NCBI RefSeq assembly: GCF_041295575.1 | Contig: NZ_CP160452.1 | Coordinates: forward strand, 1,116,001 to 1,180,000 | Reading direction: 5' to 3' | Length of the DNA: 64,000 nt | Source of the DNA: Sporosarcina pasteurii | GTDB lineage: Bacteria; Bacillota; Bacilli; Bacillales_A; Planococcaceae | Shown: positions 18,891-28,275 of the stretch, in pieces | Numbering within the stretch: the stretch's first letter is position 1 | How the letters are laid out: each line of letters begins with the position of its first letter | Made by a program: the position numbers and the translations under genes | The notes under the pieces: generated by a model | Seen by the model: the letters and a program-made list of their open reading frames with translations, nothing else | What the model was told of the DNA's origin: nothing | Databases searched by the model: none

Positions 18891-19895
18891 ATGCGTAAAA
18901 AGATAGTTTTATTTTTAAGTGTAACTGTATTGTTATTTATGTTGGCAGGATGTTCCGAGAATGGCGATGCTGGAGGGGAAGGGACGAAACTTCAATTAGG
19001 TCATGCATTATCTGAAGGAACGCCGGCTGCGGAACTAATTGAAGAAATGGCTGAAAAAGTAAATGAAAGAACGGATGGCAGAGTTTCCTTTGATATATTT
19101 CCTAATAGCCAACTAGGCTCTGAGACTGAAATGTTGGAGCAAGTTAAACTTGGTACGATGGATTCAGCAGGAATTATGATTGGCACCATGCAATCGTTAG
19201 ATCCTAAATTGGCGATTGAAGATTTACCATACATGTGGAAAGACATTGAACATGCTCGTTCCGCATATGAAGGGGAATTTGGGGATTATTTAGCAGATAT
19301 CATTGAGAAACAAGGAATGAAGAAAATTGGTTATCTTGAATGGGGATTTCGGCATATTACAAATAATAAGCAACCAATCGTGACACCTGAAGATATGAAA
19401 GGGATGAAAATTCGGGTTGCTGAAACAAAGTTACGTGTCGATGCATTTGAAAAGATAGGCGCGCTTCCAACTGTGATGGCTTTTAGCGAATTATATGGAG
19501 CTTTACAGCAAGGTACAGTAGATGCGCAAGAAAATCCCTTGGCGAATATTGTTGCGCCAAAGTTTTATGAGGTACAAGACTATTTATCACTGACGGGTCA
19601 TTTTTACAATACGATCATGTTAGTTGTATCTTCAGATGTTTGGGAAAAGATTTCTGAAGAAGATCAACAAATCATCTTAGAAGAAGCTGAAAAAATTCAA
19701 CAAGAAGTGATTGTTCAAAATGATGCGCAAGAAGATGAATATATTGAAAGTTTAAAAGAAAATGGAATGCAAGTGAATGACGATGTAAACAAAGAAGCTT
19801 TCCGTGATGCAATGTTGCCAGTTTATGAGAAATGGGAAAAAGATGTATTCGGGGAAGAATTAATGAATATTTACCGAGAAGCTTCGGGGTGGTAA
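18891..19895 (+). CDS. TRAP transporter solute-binding lipoprotein (DctP family)
   Basis: 334 residues. A lipoprotein signal peptide ends in 'LAGC' with the lipidated Cys at residue 21. The mature part is a DctP/TeaA-type binding protein: 'GHALSEGTPAAELIEEMAEKVNERTDGRVSF' start pattern, 'LGSETEMLEQVKLGTMD', 'DLPYMWKDIEHA', 'MKGMKIRV' with the carboxylate-binding Arg, and 'QENPLANIV'. It captures an organic acid outside the cell for the DctQM permease encoded next. The ATG follows GGGGGAGG. A hairpin with a T-run lies between this gene and dctQ. Confidence 0.92.
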   Translation: MRKKIVLFLSVTVLLFMLAGCSENGDAGGEGTKLQLGHALSEGTPAAELIEEMAEKVNERTDGRVSFDIFPNSQLGSETEMLEQVKLGTMDSAGIMIGTMQSLDPKLAIEDLPYMWKDIEHARSAYEGEFGDYLADIIEKQGMKKIGYLEWGFRHITNNKQPIVTPEDMKGMKIRVAETKLRVDAFEKIGALPTVMAFSELYGALQQGTVDAQENPLANIVAPKFYEVQDYLSLTGHFYNTIMLVVSSDVWEKISEEDQQIILEEAEKIQQEVIVQNDAQEDEYIESLKENGMQVNDDVNKEAFRDAMLPVYEKWEKDVFGEELMNIYREASGW

Positions 19896-19924
19896 GGAAG
19901 AGGAGGGGACTTCCTTCCTTTTTT
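19894..19924 (+). terminator. Partial terminator between dctP and dctQ
   Basis: AAGGAAG / CTTCCTT hairpin overlapping the dctP stop, followed by CCTTTTTTTCTT. A short stem before a good T-run probably gives partial termination, so more binding protein than permease would be made. Confidence 0.55.
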
Positions 19925-19958
19925 TCTTTATGCACATATGAAACTGGAGGTCAATGGA

Positions 19959-20429
19959 ATGCAAATAACTAAAATGATTGCGAGAATATTAACATTTCTA
20001 TGTGTGGTTTCAATTGCTTTATTAGTTATAGTCGTTTTTACACAAGTCGTTTCTAGAATGTTAAATTATTCATTACCAGGCACAGAGGAATTGTCTAGAT
20101 TGATGATAGTTTGGTTAACGTTTTTAGGAACAAGTTTAGCAATTCATGAAAAATTGCACTTAGCGGTAACTTTTTTCGTTAAGAAGGTAAGCACGAAGAT
20201 AAAAAAGTGGATTTATTTCTTTGTACATATTCTAACCATTTTATTTTTCGGTATTTTGCTAGTTTACGGGTTTAAATTAACATTTTCATCAATGGGAAAT
20301 TTATCACCGACCTTACAATTACCTATGTCTGTGTTTTATGCAGCCATTCCTGTCAGTTCAATTTTTTCTATCTACTTTATATCAACACATATGTTTGAAT
20401 CTACTGCGGAAGGAGAATCTTTTGCATGA
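19959..20429 (+). CDS. TRAP transporter small permease subunit (DctQ)
   Basis: 156 residues with four membrane helices, the small subunit of a tripartite sodium-driven TRAP transporter. Typical is 'LPGTEELSRLMIVWLTFLGTSLAIHEKLHLAVTFF' at residues ~35-70. I choose the ATG at 19959, which has GGAGG 8 nt upstream, over the in-frame ATG 21 bases earlier, which lacks a site. Its end overlaps the start of dctM (ATGA). Confidence 0.9.
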   Translation: MQITKMIARILTFLCVVSIALLVIVVFTQVVSRMLNYSLPGTEELSRLMIVWLTFLGTSLAIHEKLHLAVTFFVKKVSTKIKKWIYFFVHILTILFFGILLVYGFKLTFSSMGNLSPTLQLPMSVFYAAIPVSSIFSIYFISTHMFESTAEGESFA

Positions 20430-21706
20430 TCATTTCGATGCTAGTGCTATTTTTCCTTCTACTTTTCTTAGGAATACCCATTGCCTATACGATGGGGATT
20501 GTCAGTGTTGCTATGTTACTAGTAAGTGGAGTTTCATTGGAAATTGTTGTTCAACGAATGTTTGCTGGGGTGAATAGTTTTTCATATTTAGCAATCCCTT
20601 TATTCATTTTAGCGGGAAATATTATGGGAAAAGGAGGACTTACGAGACGCTTAATGGATTTGGCCCATGTAATTGTAGGAAAGTTGACAGGTGGCTTGGG
20701 AATGACTGCGGTTGTGACAAGTGCACTTTTCGGGACGGTTTCAGGTTCTACAGTAGCTACGACCTATGCTGTCGGATCTGTTGTTGTTCCTGAATTAAAA
20801 AAGGAAAAATACAGTAACTCTTTCATCGCTGCAATTATTGGACCGGCAGGCGTTTTAGGGTTGATTATTCCGCCGAGTATAACGATGGTTATTTTAGGAA
20901 TCACAGCTGATATTTCAATTGGAAAATTATTTATTGCCGGGATTTTACCTGGAATTGTCTTAACGATTGCGATTTGTATTTATGTGGCATTTATGGCGAA
21001 ACGAAAAGGTTTTGGTATCCAGGAGGCTGAACCGGTTAGTCGTCAGGAGTTTTTTAGAATCGCTCGAAAAGCAATTTTACCTTTACTATCTCCTGTATTT
21101 ATTTTGGGAAGTATTTTCTCAGGATTTGCGACAGCAACAGAAGCGGCGGTAATTGCGGTTGTGTATAGTTTTATTTTAGCGTTATATTACAAGGAAATAA
21201 AGATGAAGACTTTCAAAGATATTATGGCGGATTCTGCGTTGGCATCTGCTACAATTTTAATCATAATTTCTGTGGCCAATGTATTATCTTATGTACTCAC
21301 TGCGAATAAAATTCCGGCAATGATTTCGGAATTCTTTTTACAATTTGCAAATACACCATGGCAATTTTTATTAGTCGTTTCCCTAATATTATTGTTGCTA
21401 GGTATGTTTTTAGAAGTGACGTCATTAATCGTTTTATTGGCACCAATTTTTATGCCAATTGCACTTCAATATGGTATTGATCCAATCCATTTTGGAATGG
21501 TATTAATTATGAATTTTGCATTGGCAAATGTGTCACCTCCTGTAGGATTGTCTTTAATTGCTGGAGCAAGTGTTACAGATAAAAATATGGGCATAGAAGA
21601 TACATTTCCTTATGTCCTTCATGTGATTGGTATTATCGCTGCAGTTGTTTTACTTATTATTACCGTACCGAGTATTTCAACAGTAATTCCAAGTTGGTTT
21701 GAATAA
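20426..21706 (+). CDS. TRAP transporter large permease subunit (DctM)
   Basis: 426 residues with about 12 membrane helices; the sodium-coupled membrane channel of the TRAP system. Recognisable segments are 'FFLLLFLGIPIAYTMGIVS', 'LFILAGNIMGKGGLTRRL', 'GTVSGSTVATTYAVGSVVVPELKKEKY', 'PPSITMVILG' and 'NFALANVSPPVGLSLI'. It is translationally coupled to dctQ and followed by a cupin gene 11 bp downstream. Substrate unknown; nearest family members carry C4-dicarboxylates or other carboxylates. Confidence 0.92.
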   Translation: MIISMLVLFFLLLFLGIPIAYTMGIVSVAMLLVSGVSLEIVVQRMFAGVNSFSYLAIPLFILAGNIMGKGGLTRRLMDLAHVIVGKLTGGLGMTAVVTSALFGTVSGSTVATTYAVGSVVVPELKKEKYSNSFIAAIIGPAGVLGLIIPPSITMVILGITADISIGKLFIAGILPGIVLTIAICIYVAFMAKRKGFGIQEAEPVSRQEFFRIARKAILPLLSPVFILGSIFSGFATATEAAVIAVVYSFILALYYKEIKMKTFKDIMADSALASATILIIISVANVLSYVLTANKIPAMISEFFLQFANTPWQFLLVVSLILLLLGMFLEVTSLIVLLAPIFMPIALQYGIDPIHFGMVLIMNFALANVSPPVGLSLIAGASVTDKNMGIEDTFPYVLHVIGIIAAVVLLIITVPSISTVIPSWFE

Positions 21707-21717
21707 AAGGAGGACAA

Positions 21718-22059
21718 ATGATAAAAAAACCTGGATTGATTGAAACGTATCATTGCTTGCATGGTGGAAATGGTAAAGTTTTAGTTGAAAGAAATATTAC
21801 GAGGGAAGACGGGATTCAAGGATTAGATATGTTGGCGCGAGTATCTGTTGAGGTCGGGGCGTCGATTGGTTATCATCAACATGTAGAAGATTCTGAAGGG
21901 TATTTTATTGTCGAGGGCGAAGGGGTTTTTATTGACAATGGGAAGGTTGAGAAAGAAGTAGTGAAAGGGGATTTTTGTTTTATTTGTAAAGGTCAAGGGC
22001 ACGGCATAATAAACACAGGTGATGTGCCTTTAGAAATTATGGCTATTGTGATTAGTTAA
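21718..22059 (+). CDS. Small cupin-domain protein
   Basis: 113 residues forming one cupin barrel with metal-ligand-like positions: 'IGYHQHVEDSEGYFIVEGEGVF' (His pair and Glu of motif 1, near residues 60-80) and 'GQGHGIINTG' (His of motif 2). AAGGAGG precedes the ATG. Last gene of the TRAP operon, so it may be a sugar-acid or amino-acid derivative isomerase, or a sensor for the transported ligand; that is inference. Confidence 0.82.
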   Translation: MIKKPGLIETYHCLHGGNGKVLVERNITREDGIQGLDMLARVSVEVGASIGYHQHVEDSEGYFIVEGEGVFIDNGKVEKEVVKGDFCFICKGQGHGIINTGDVPLEIMAIVIS

Positions 22060-22182
22060 GGAAGTGGATTTACATTGTCCTGCTTAAAGAATCATAATAA
22101 ATAGCACCCTTCAAGATTGTTTATTGTCATATGTGGAAAAACATGTTTAAGTTGTATGGAAAATAGGAATCTGCGTAAACAT

Positions 22183-22226
22183 AAAGGTCTTTTGTAGTTC
22201 TTAGAACTAACGAAAGGCCTTTTTTT
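22183..22226 (+). terminator. Terminator after the TRAP-cupin operon
   Basis: Long stem AAAGGTCTTT…GTAGTTC / GAACTAACGAAAGGCCTTT with a TTA loop and a run of T. Confidence 0.75.
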
Positions 22227-22293
22227 ATCCACACAATTGAGATAACTAAGTTGGTTGTTTTTGTAGAGTGCTTGTACTTGGTCCATACATGTC

Positions 22294-22309
22294 TGTGATA
22301 TTTATCACA
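22294..22309. promoter_or_regulatory. FNR/CRP-like box upstream of the DGC gene
   Basis: TGTGATATTTATCACA, matching the Bacillus Fnr pattern TGTGA-N6-TCACA. Its centre is about 41.5 bp before the start expected from the TAAAAT -10 at 22331-22336, the classic geometry for an activator contacting RNA polymerase. Confidence 0.6.
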
Positions 22310-22397
22310 GTATTGAAGGTAGAAGTTTATTAAAATTAATACTTGAATACTTAGAATCATTTGATTTGGGTTGAAAACAGGAAGGGGTTGTAATGTG

Positions 22398-22769
22398 ATG
22401 AAGAAAAAAACAGATATGCCGCTTGTTTATTCGTGTTCTGGTTGTTCTTCTGCGGCGCAGACCGCAAATACGATTGCAATTAAAATGGATAGGGCAGACA
22501 TTGCTGAAATGTCTTGTATTGCAGGAGTTGGCGGCGATGTGAAGCCACTTGTGAGAACAGCGAAGTCGGGCAGGGATATTATCGCGCTTGATGGTTGTCC
22601 ACTCGCTTGTACGAAACATATTTTAGCAAGACATGACCTTGAAGCAAAACATCATTTTGTCTTAACACAGTTTAATGTGCCGAAGAAAAATGGTGTAGAC
22701 CCAGATCCAGTGCTTACAGAGAAGGTTTACAATGAAATCGTAGATCAATTAATTGTTCCTACACATTGA
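22398..22769 (+). CDS. DGC-domain putative zinc-binding protein
   Basis: 123 residues of the DGC-domain family, named after its conserved Asp-Gly-Cys. Cysteine motifs are visible: 'SCSGCSS' near residue 12, 'MSCIAGVGG', and 'LDGCPLACTK' near residue 65. The Cys pattern suggests metal or Fe-S binding in the cytosol; the function is not established. AAGGGG stands 10 nt before this ATG; the GTG just before it is an equally possible start. An FNR-like box and suitably spaced -10 upstream suggest induction when oxygen is low. Confidence 0.82.
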   Translation: MKKKTDMPLVYSCSGCSSAAQTANTIAIKMDRADIAEMSCIAGVGGDVKPLVRTAKSGRDIIALDGCPLACTKHILARHDLEAKHHFVLTQFNVPKKNGVDPDPVLTEKVYNEIVDQLIVPTH

Positions 22770-22808
22770 TCTTGTTTAGTAGGAGATGTGGCATTATAAA
22801 AGACAATA

Positions 22809-22856
22809 AATACTAGAGGCCCGGGAGTGTTGAGCACTTACGGGCCTCCAGTATTT
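22809..22856 (+). terminator. Terminator after the DGC gene
   Basis: Stem AATACTAGAGGCCCG / CGGGCCTCCAGTATT (one mismatch) with a 17-nt loop. Confidence 0.7.
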
Positions 22857-23041
22857 AACTGTGACGAAGAAGGTTAACACGTGTCATTCCCTGGATCATT
22901 CGTTGTCATTTTGTGGTAAATTTTAATGACCGTAATCAGTAAGTTTTAGCTAGAAGCTTTTTACCATCAAGCAATAAAGTTTATCTTTTTTTAATGTAGC
23001 TCTACAATAAACAATATCTAAACATAAAGGAGCGAATTAGC

Positions 23042-23782
23042 ATGGGAAAATTAGATAATAAAGTTGCATTGATTGTTGGTGGTACATCAGGTCTTGGAGA
23101 AGCGACAGCTAAAATGTTTTCAGAAGAAGGCGCTAAAGTGGTCGTTGTTGGTCAAAATGAAGAAAAAGGTCAACGTATTGTTAGCGAGATTAAACAAAAT
23201 AATGGAGAAGCAATTTTTGTAGCAATGGACATAGCGAATTCCGCATCAGTCGAAAAAGGGGTTAATGAAGCGATTGAAGAATACGGCACGATTGATGTAT
23301 TGTATAACGGCGCTGGTATTCATGATGCTTATAGAAACGTCCTTGAAACGGACGAGGAAGAATTTGATAAATTAATGGGTATCAATGTTAAAGGTCCATA
23401 CCTTACAACAAAAGCTGTTATGCCTATCTTTTTAGAGAAAGGTAAAGGATGTATTATTAACATCGGATCCCAATCCACATTTGTTGCGGGTGCAGGTGGT
23501 ACTACATATGTAACGAGCAAACATGCAATAGCTGGATTTACGAAGCAATTGGCTTATGATTTCGGTAGTAAAGGAGTTAAAGCTAATTTAATCGCACCAG
23601 GGTTTATTGAGACACCTATGACAGAAGGTATTTCAGATGAGAGACTGAACGACATTCCAGCGGGTAGGGCAGGTAAACCAGAGGAGATTGCAGCAGTAGC
23701 CGTATTCTTAGCTTCGGAAGAATCAAATTATATGCAGGGCGCAGAAATTAAGGTTGATGGTGGTTGGACTGTTGGGCGTTAA
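23042..23782 (+). CDS. SDR family NAD(P)-dependent oxidoreductase
   Basis: 246 residues, a classical short-chain dehydrogenase. It has the nucleotide-binding 'GGTSGLGE' near residue 14, 'DIANS', 'YNGAG' (the NNAG variant), the catalytic Ser in 'IGSQS', Tyr and Lys in 'YVTSK', and 'APGFIETPMT'. It ends with the usual VDGGWT. AAAGGAG precedes the ATG. The gene stands alone with its own terminator. A 109-bp piece of its middle (codons ~77-112) is duplicated at 28389-28497. Substrate unknown. Confidence 0.92.
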   Translation: MGKLDNKVALIVGGTSGLGEATAKMFSEEGAKVVVVGQNEEKGQRIVSEIKQNNGEAIFVAMDIANSASVEKGVNEAIEEYGTIDVLYNGAGIHDAYRNVLETDEEEFDKLMGINVKGPYLTTKAVMPIFLEKGKGCIINIGSQSTFVAGAGGTTYVTSKHAIAGFTKQLAYDFGSKGVKANLIAPGFIETPMTEGISDERLNDIPAGRAGKPEEIAAVAVFLASEESNYMQGAEIKVDGGWTVGR

Positions 23783-23875
23783 GAATCATTACCAAAAATT
23801 CACATTCAACGCTGTGTAAGGTATTATCCGGACAATACACTACGATTGTATGAAGGAAATGGTGATTGTAAAAGA

Positions 23876-23917
23876 AGGATTCTTGCTGGAATAATATATA
23901 GCGAGAATCCTTTTTTC
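23876..23917 (+). terminator. Terminator after the SDR gene
   Basis: Stem AGGATTCTTGCT / AGCGAGAATCCT (one G-T pair), then six T. Confidence 0.85.
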
Positions 23918-24008
23918 ATTTATTCATATTTGCAACGGAGGTTGCTCACGAATTAGTTTCAGTGACTGACACCCACATTGACACAATGCCGAATTGCGTT
24001 CCTGATTA

Positions 24009-25376
24009 TTAAAACACAATAAAGTGAGCGATCAGAACAATGATTGGCAGTGTAATAAGTGTTCGTTGGATAAAGATAATGAGTAAATCCAAGAAACTGA
24101 CAGGAATATTTGAACGTAAAATTAAGATTCCAATTTCGGACATATAAACAAGTTGTGTTAGAGATACTGCCGCGACAACAAATTTTGTGAGCTCGCTTTC
24201 TAATCCACTCCCAATGACGGCAGGAAGAAACATATCAGCAAATCCAACGAGCAAAGTAGGTGCTGCATCCGATGCTTCTGGAATTCGCATCCACTCAAGC
24301 AGTGGAACAAGTGGCGTTGACATGATATTGAAGATAGGTGTAAACTCTGCAAGAATAAGTGCAATCGCCCCGAGACTCATGACAAGTGGGATAAGACCTA
24401 GCCAAATGTCGAGAACTGTTTGGACACCGTCTGTCACTAGTTTCATAGGTCTCTTCGATGTGTTTGCTTTTTCAATTGCCTTTGTCCAACCCCATTGCAG
24501 TAAAGTTATCCCCTCCGGAACTTCCTCATCGATTTGTTTTCCCACTGGTTCATAATACGTGTTCTCTTTACGGGAAAGTGGGGGAATCCTTGGCATAATG
24601 ATTGCGGCAATAATACTTGCCACTGTTACAGTTAAATAAAACGGAATGAATAAATGACCAATCCCAACAACTTGCGCAATGACTAATGAGAAAGCAATAG
24701 ACGCGATGGAAAATGTCGTTGCAATCACCGCAGCTTCTCGTTTCGTATAATTGCCTTGGTCATATTGTTTCATTGTGACGAGTACACCGACCGTTCCAGC
24801 ACCCATCCATGATGCCAGCGTATCAATCGACGAACGTCCCGGTAGTGTAAATAGGGGACGCATCACCTTTTGAAGGAGAGAACCGAAAAATTCCATCAGG
24901 CCAAATTCAACGAGCAATGGAAGTAAAAGGCCAGCAAATAAGAACCATGTAAGTAAAACAGGTGCAAGGTCATATAAGACAACCCCGCCCGTGTTTCTAG
25001 ATGAAATAAATTCAGGTCCTACTTCAAAGTAAGCCAAATAACCAACTGCAAACCCAAAAATTCGCATGATAATTCCAAATGGTCCTACAAGAAATACTGA
25101 TTTGAGAAATGGCTTGTCCAGTATAAAGCTAGGCTTAAACGTGACAGTAGCTAGTGTGATGACCATGGTGATTCCTAACATGACTAAAATGAATAATGGG
25201 ATTTGTTCTCCAAATAGATTGAGTAGAGATGAGGCGAGCACACCAATCCCGATTGTAAATTCACCATTGACTTTAATTGGCACAAGAAATAATAACACGC
25301 CGATTAAAGATGGAATGATAAATTTCAATACGCCATATTTCTCCTTAGTTGTTCCATCTTTGCTTAATGTTGTCAT
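24009..25376 (-). CDS. YjiH family membrane protein (nucleoside-recognition GATE domain)
   Basis: 455 residues with about ten membrane helices. It resembles YjiH/spore-maturation-type proteins with the GATE (nucleoside recognition) fold: 'GRSSIDTLASWMGAGTVGVLVT' and 'GSGLESELTKFVVAAVSLTQLVYMSEIGILIL' are the paired gate segments. Probably a transporter for an amino-acid-like or nucleoside-like compound. It lies 19 bp after a class III aminotransferase and is controlled with it, so it likely moves that enzyme's substrate or product. Confidence 0.8.
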   Translation of the reverse strand: MTTLSKDGTTKEKYGVLKFIIPSLIGVLLFLVPIKVNGEFTIGIGVLASSLLNLFGEQIPLFILVMLGITMVITLATVTFKPSFILDKPFLKSVFLVGPFGIIMRIFGFAVGYLAYFEVGPEFISSRNTGGVVLYDLAPVLLTWFLFAGLLLPLLVEFGLMEFFGSLLQKVMRPLFTLPGRSSIDTLASWMGAGTVGVLVTMKQYDQGNYTKREAAVIATTFSIASIAFSLVIAQVVGIGHLFIPFYLTVTVASIIAAIIMPRIPPLSRKENTYYEPVGKQIDEEVPEGITLLQWGWTKAIEKANTSKRPMKLVTDGVQTVLDIWLGLIPLVMSLGAIALILAEFTPIFNIMSTPLVPLLEWMRIPEASDAAPTLLVGFADMFLPAVIGSGLESELTKFVVAAVSLTQLVYMSEIGILILRSNIPVSFLDLLIIFIQRTLITLPIIVLIAHFIVF

Positions 25377-25395
25377 TGGTTTTCCTCCTTTGGGT

Positions 25396-26721
25396 TCAGC
25401 TTAATTTCAACTCCATAAGCACTTCTTCAAGTACGGCCAGACCATGATCAATTTGTTCTTTTGTAATGGTTAGTGGTGGAATCATTCGAATTACTTCGCC
25501 AGAGTTTCCGCATAGATAGAAGAGTACGCCTTTCTCAAGACATCTATCGAGTACCTCCATTACCGCATCGCCGTCTGGTTCTCCAGTAGCTGGATTACAA
25601 AGCTCAATACCAATCATCAACCCAACACCGCGAACGTCTTTTATCATTGGATATTTTTGTTTCATTTCTAGTAGATTTTTCAGTGCATATTGGCCCATAT
25701 CAGTCGAATTTTCTAGTAGTTTTTCTTCTTTAATAATCTCGAGAGAGGCGAGTGCGGTAGAACAAGCAAGTGGGTTGCCGCCGAAAGTCGTACCGTGCGC
25801 TCCTAATGGCCACTGGTCCATCAGTTCTTTTGAAGCAATTGTTGCACTTAGTGGAAGACCTGCAGCAATTCCTTTTGCAACTGCCATAATATCTGGTCTT
25901 ACATCAAATGTTTGCGCAGCGAACCAATTACCAGTACGTCCAAATCCTGTTTGTACTTCATCAAAAATAAGAAGAATCTCATGACGATCACAAATTTCAC
26001 GTATCTTTTGTAACCATGCTTTTGGAGGGATAATGTATCCGCCTTCTCCAAGAACAGGCTCGATAATCATACAAGCAACTTCTTCAGGATCGACTTGATG
26101 GTCGAACAATTTTTGTACGTCACGCTCCAGTTTTTCCGGGAAAAAGATATTTGGATCTGCTCCTTCTGGAAGGTATTCGGGTAAAGCGTATGGTAGCTGA
26201 TAGGCAAGCCATGAAGGTTGTAGATGCTTTCTATATTTACTTTTAGATGTCGTAACACTTAGTGCACCGATTGAACGTCCGTGAAAACAGCCCGTAAATG
26301 AAACGACATAAGGTCTTTTGGTTACGTATTTTGCAAGTTTTAATGCGCCCTCAATCGCTTCAGTTCCACTATTGGCAAAAAAGAAGTTATCTAATTTTGG
26401 CGGTAATATTTTTTGTAGCTCATATGCTAACTTCAAAATAGATTCATAGATAATGACACCAGATGGACCGTGCACAAGATGATCGACACCGTCTTTAATT
26501 GCTTGAACGACTTTCGGGTGACGATGGCCCACGTTTTCAACAGCAATACCAGACGTGAAATCTAAATATTTTTTACCATCAGCACCGTAATAATAACAAC
26601 CTTCCGCTTTTACGACAGGTAGGTTAGGGTGATCCTTTGCCATACTTGGCGCTAGTAAATTTCCGATGTTTTCAACCATATGAAGCCAATCTACTTGTTT
26701 AATATCTTTTTGTACCATCAT
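25396..26721 (-). CDS. Class III aminotransferase (4-aminobutyrate aminotransferase-like)
   Basis: 441 residues, PLP-dependent omega-aminotransferase of the GabT/acetylornithine group. Seen are '[17 protein letters not shown]', '[17 protein letters not shown]' (cofactor phosphate), '[14 protein letters not shown]', 'IEPVLGEGG', '[13 protein letters not shown]' (PLP Asp) and the lysine motif '[14 protein letters not shown]'; '[12 protein letters not shown]' carries the conserved Thr. Start at the first ATG of ATGATG after GGAGGG. Located between an NtrC-like regulator and a YjiH transporter, which suggests use of an omega-amino acid such as GABA or a close relative. Substrate inferred only. 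Confidence 0.87.
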   Translation of the reverse strand: MMVQKDIKQVDWLHMVENIGNLLAPSMAKDHPNLPVVKAEGCYYYGADGKKYLDFTSGIAVENVGHRHPKVVQAIKDGVDHLVHGPSGVIIYESILKLAYELQKILPPKLDNFFFANSGTEAIEGALKLAKYVTKRPYVVSFTGCFHGRSIGALSVTTSKSKYRKHLQPSWLAYQLPYALPEYLPEGADPNIFFPEKLERDVQKLFDHQVDPEEVACMIIEPVLGEGGYIIPPKAWLQKIREICDRHEILLIFDEVQTGFGRTGNWFAAQTFDVRPDIMAVAKGIAAGLPLSATIASKELMDQWPLGAHGTTFGGNPLACSTALASLEIIKEEKLLENSTDMGQYALKNLLEMKQKYPMIKDVRGVGLMIGIELCNPATGEPDGDAVMEVLDRCLEKGVLFYLCGNSGEVIRMIPPLTITKEQIDHGLAVLEEVLMELKLS

Positions 26722-26768
26722 TAACCCTCCTAATTCGATTTGAGTCTACTGAAATTAAGTAATCTCAT

Positions 26769-28091
26769 TCAAATCGTGTATTTTTTTAATTTTCGCACTA
26801 CTGAAGGTTGACTAATGCCTAGATATCTGGCCATCTCAGTCGTTGTGCGGTAGCGTTCTTGTGCGTTTTTTAACACTTTCTTCTCAACACTTTCCAAAAT
26901 GCTTGGAAGCGTTCGCCCTTCAAGTCCGATCTTTGATAATCCTGCGTCCGATTCAATCTGGTATTCGACAGGTAAATCATCAAAGGAGATGACAGTAGAG
27001 CTACTTTGTACGAAGAGTCGCTCGATTAAATGGATCAACTCAAAGTGATTTCCTTCCCATCCAATAGTAAGTAAAAAATTGAAAACGCCATCCGATAGTT
27101 TTTTAGTCATATTGTATTTTTTGGAAAACTGCATTAGGTGAAACGATAGAAGGGCACTTACGTCTTCTTTCCTTTCCCTTAACGGTTGTAAATGAATTGG
27201 GACGATATGAAGTAAATAATATAAGTCCGATGCCAAAGTGTGTTCTGCTGATGAAATAAGCCGAACATCCAATTCCCGCGTTTCATCTGTATTAATTGGT
27301 GTATATTTCATTTCTCTCAAAATGGTTGCTAGTTTCGTTTGAAGATAAATTGACAATTTATCGATATTTTTTAAATATAACGTTCCATTGTGAGCGACTG
27401 TTAACAAACCTGGCTTTTGTTCGTTCCCTAACAGTTCTTTTTCAAATAGCGCCTTTGGAATGGTTTCACAATTCACTTCTATGAAAGCTTCTTCTTTCCT
27501 TGAGCTATGATTATGAATCACTTTTGCCAATGTCGTTTTACCCGTTCCATGTTCTCCATAGAGAACTACAGATACATCGAGCGGTGCAACTTTTTGGGCA
27601 GTTTCGTAGGCGCGTATCGTTGATCGACTTTCAATGACAAGACCATCAGTTGCAAGTTGCTCTTTTCGAAGCAACAATAATTCTTCTTTGGCCAGAAGCA
27701 TTTCGTTTTCCAACTCTTTCAGATACTCCTGGATGACGAGAAGTTCTGACACTTCATAGGAATAGCTAATCACAAATTGAACCTTACCTATTTCATCAAA
27801 GAAAGGCATGCCTGTAATCAGCACTTTTTGATTGGTTGGTGTCGTTTGGACAACAATAACCTTCTTTTTCTGTTGGAGTACTAGAGGTGTAATCGCTGGG
27901 CTAAAAATACCTTCCTTTTCCAAGTCATAAACACATTTCCCAAGAAGATCTCCAGCACCAAGCCCGTAGTGTCTGCCACTAATTTTTGATGCCTTCAAAA
28001 TGATGCCCTCATGACTTGTTACAATAATATCTTCATCATTGGAATCAATGATCTCTTTCTTGGAATTTGGATATAAATAAAAATTTGTCAT
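26769..28091 (-). CDS. Degenerate NtrC/TyrR-like transcriptional regulator (PAS, AAA, Fis-type HTH)
   Basis: 440 residues. An N-terminal PAS-like sensor (15-115) leads through a coiled coil (120-150) to an AAA domain with an intact Walker A 'GEHGTGKT' (179-186), then a C-terminal helix-turn-helix (TTEMARYLGISQPSVVRKLKK). Two things normally needed for sigma-54 activation are missing: no GAFTGA loop lies between 'CETIPKALFEKELLG' and 'GLLTVAHNG', and the Walker B acids are replaced (GTLYLKNID instead of GTLFLDEI). It therefore resembles TyrR-like members that work with sigma-70. No -24/-12 promoter is visible in front of the next gene, 47 bp downstream, which it probably regulates together with the transporter. 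Confidence 0.85.
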   Translation of the reverse strand: MTNFYLYPNSKKEIIDSNDEDIIVTSHEGIILKASKISGRHYGLGAGDLLGKCVYDLEKEGIFSPAITPLVLQQKKKVIVVQTTPTNQKVLITGMPFFDEIGKVQFVISYSYEVSELLVIQEYLKELENEMLLAKEELLLLRKEQLATDGLVIESRSTIRAYETAQKVAPLDVSVVLYGEHGTGKTTLAKVIHNHSSRKEEAFIEVNCETIPKALFEKELLGNEQKPGLLTVAHNGTLYLKNIDKLSIYLQTKLATILREMKYTPINTDETRELDVRLISSAEHTLASDLYYLLHIVPIHLQPLRERKEDVSALLSFHLMQFSKKYNMTKKLSDGVFNFLLTIGWEGNHFELIHLIERLFVQSSSTVISFDDLPVEYQIESDAGLSKIGLEGRTLPSILESVEKKVLKNAQERYRTTTEMARYLGISQPSVVRKLKKYTI

Positions 28092-28275
28092 ATGACCACC
28101 TTTCTCTTAAGGGATTATTCAGAAACGAATAATCATTTATGTTTGAATAAATTATACGATACGAAAACGTAATAATCAACTAACGATTTGGAATAGTCAA
28201 ATAACAATAACTACTGAAAAAGTGCGTCGGGTACTTGTGCGCGGCCTAATTATGAAAATTCAATGTTTGTATAAG

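Noticed and set aside
22092-22360. Overlapping minus-strand frames opposite the FNR box and terminator
   Set aside because: They run through the terminator and regulatory site and show no codon or family signal.
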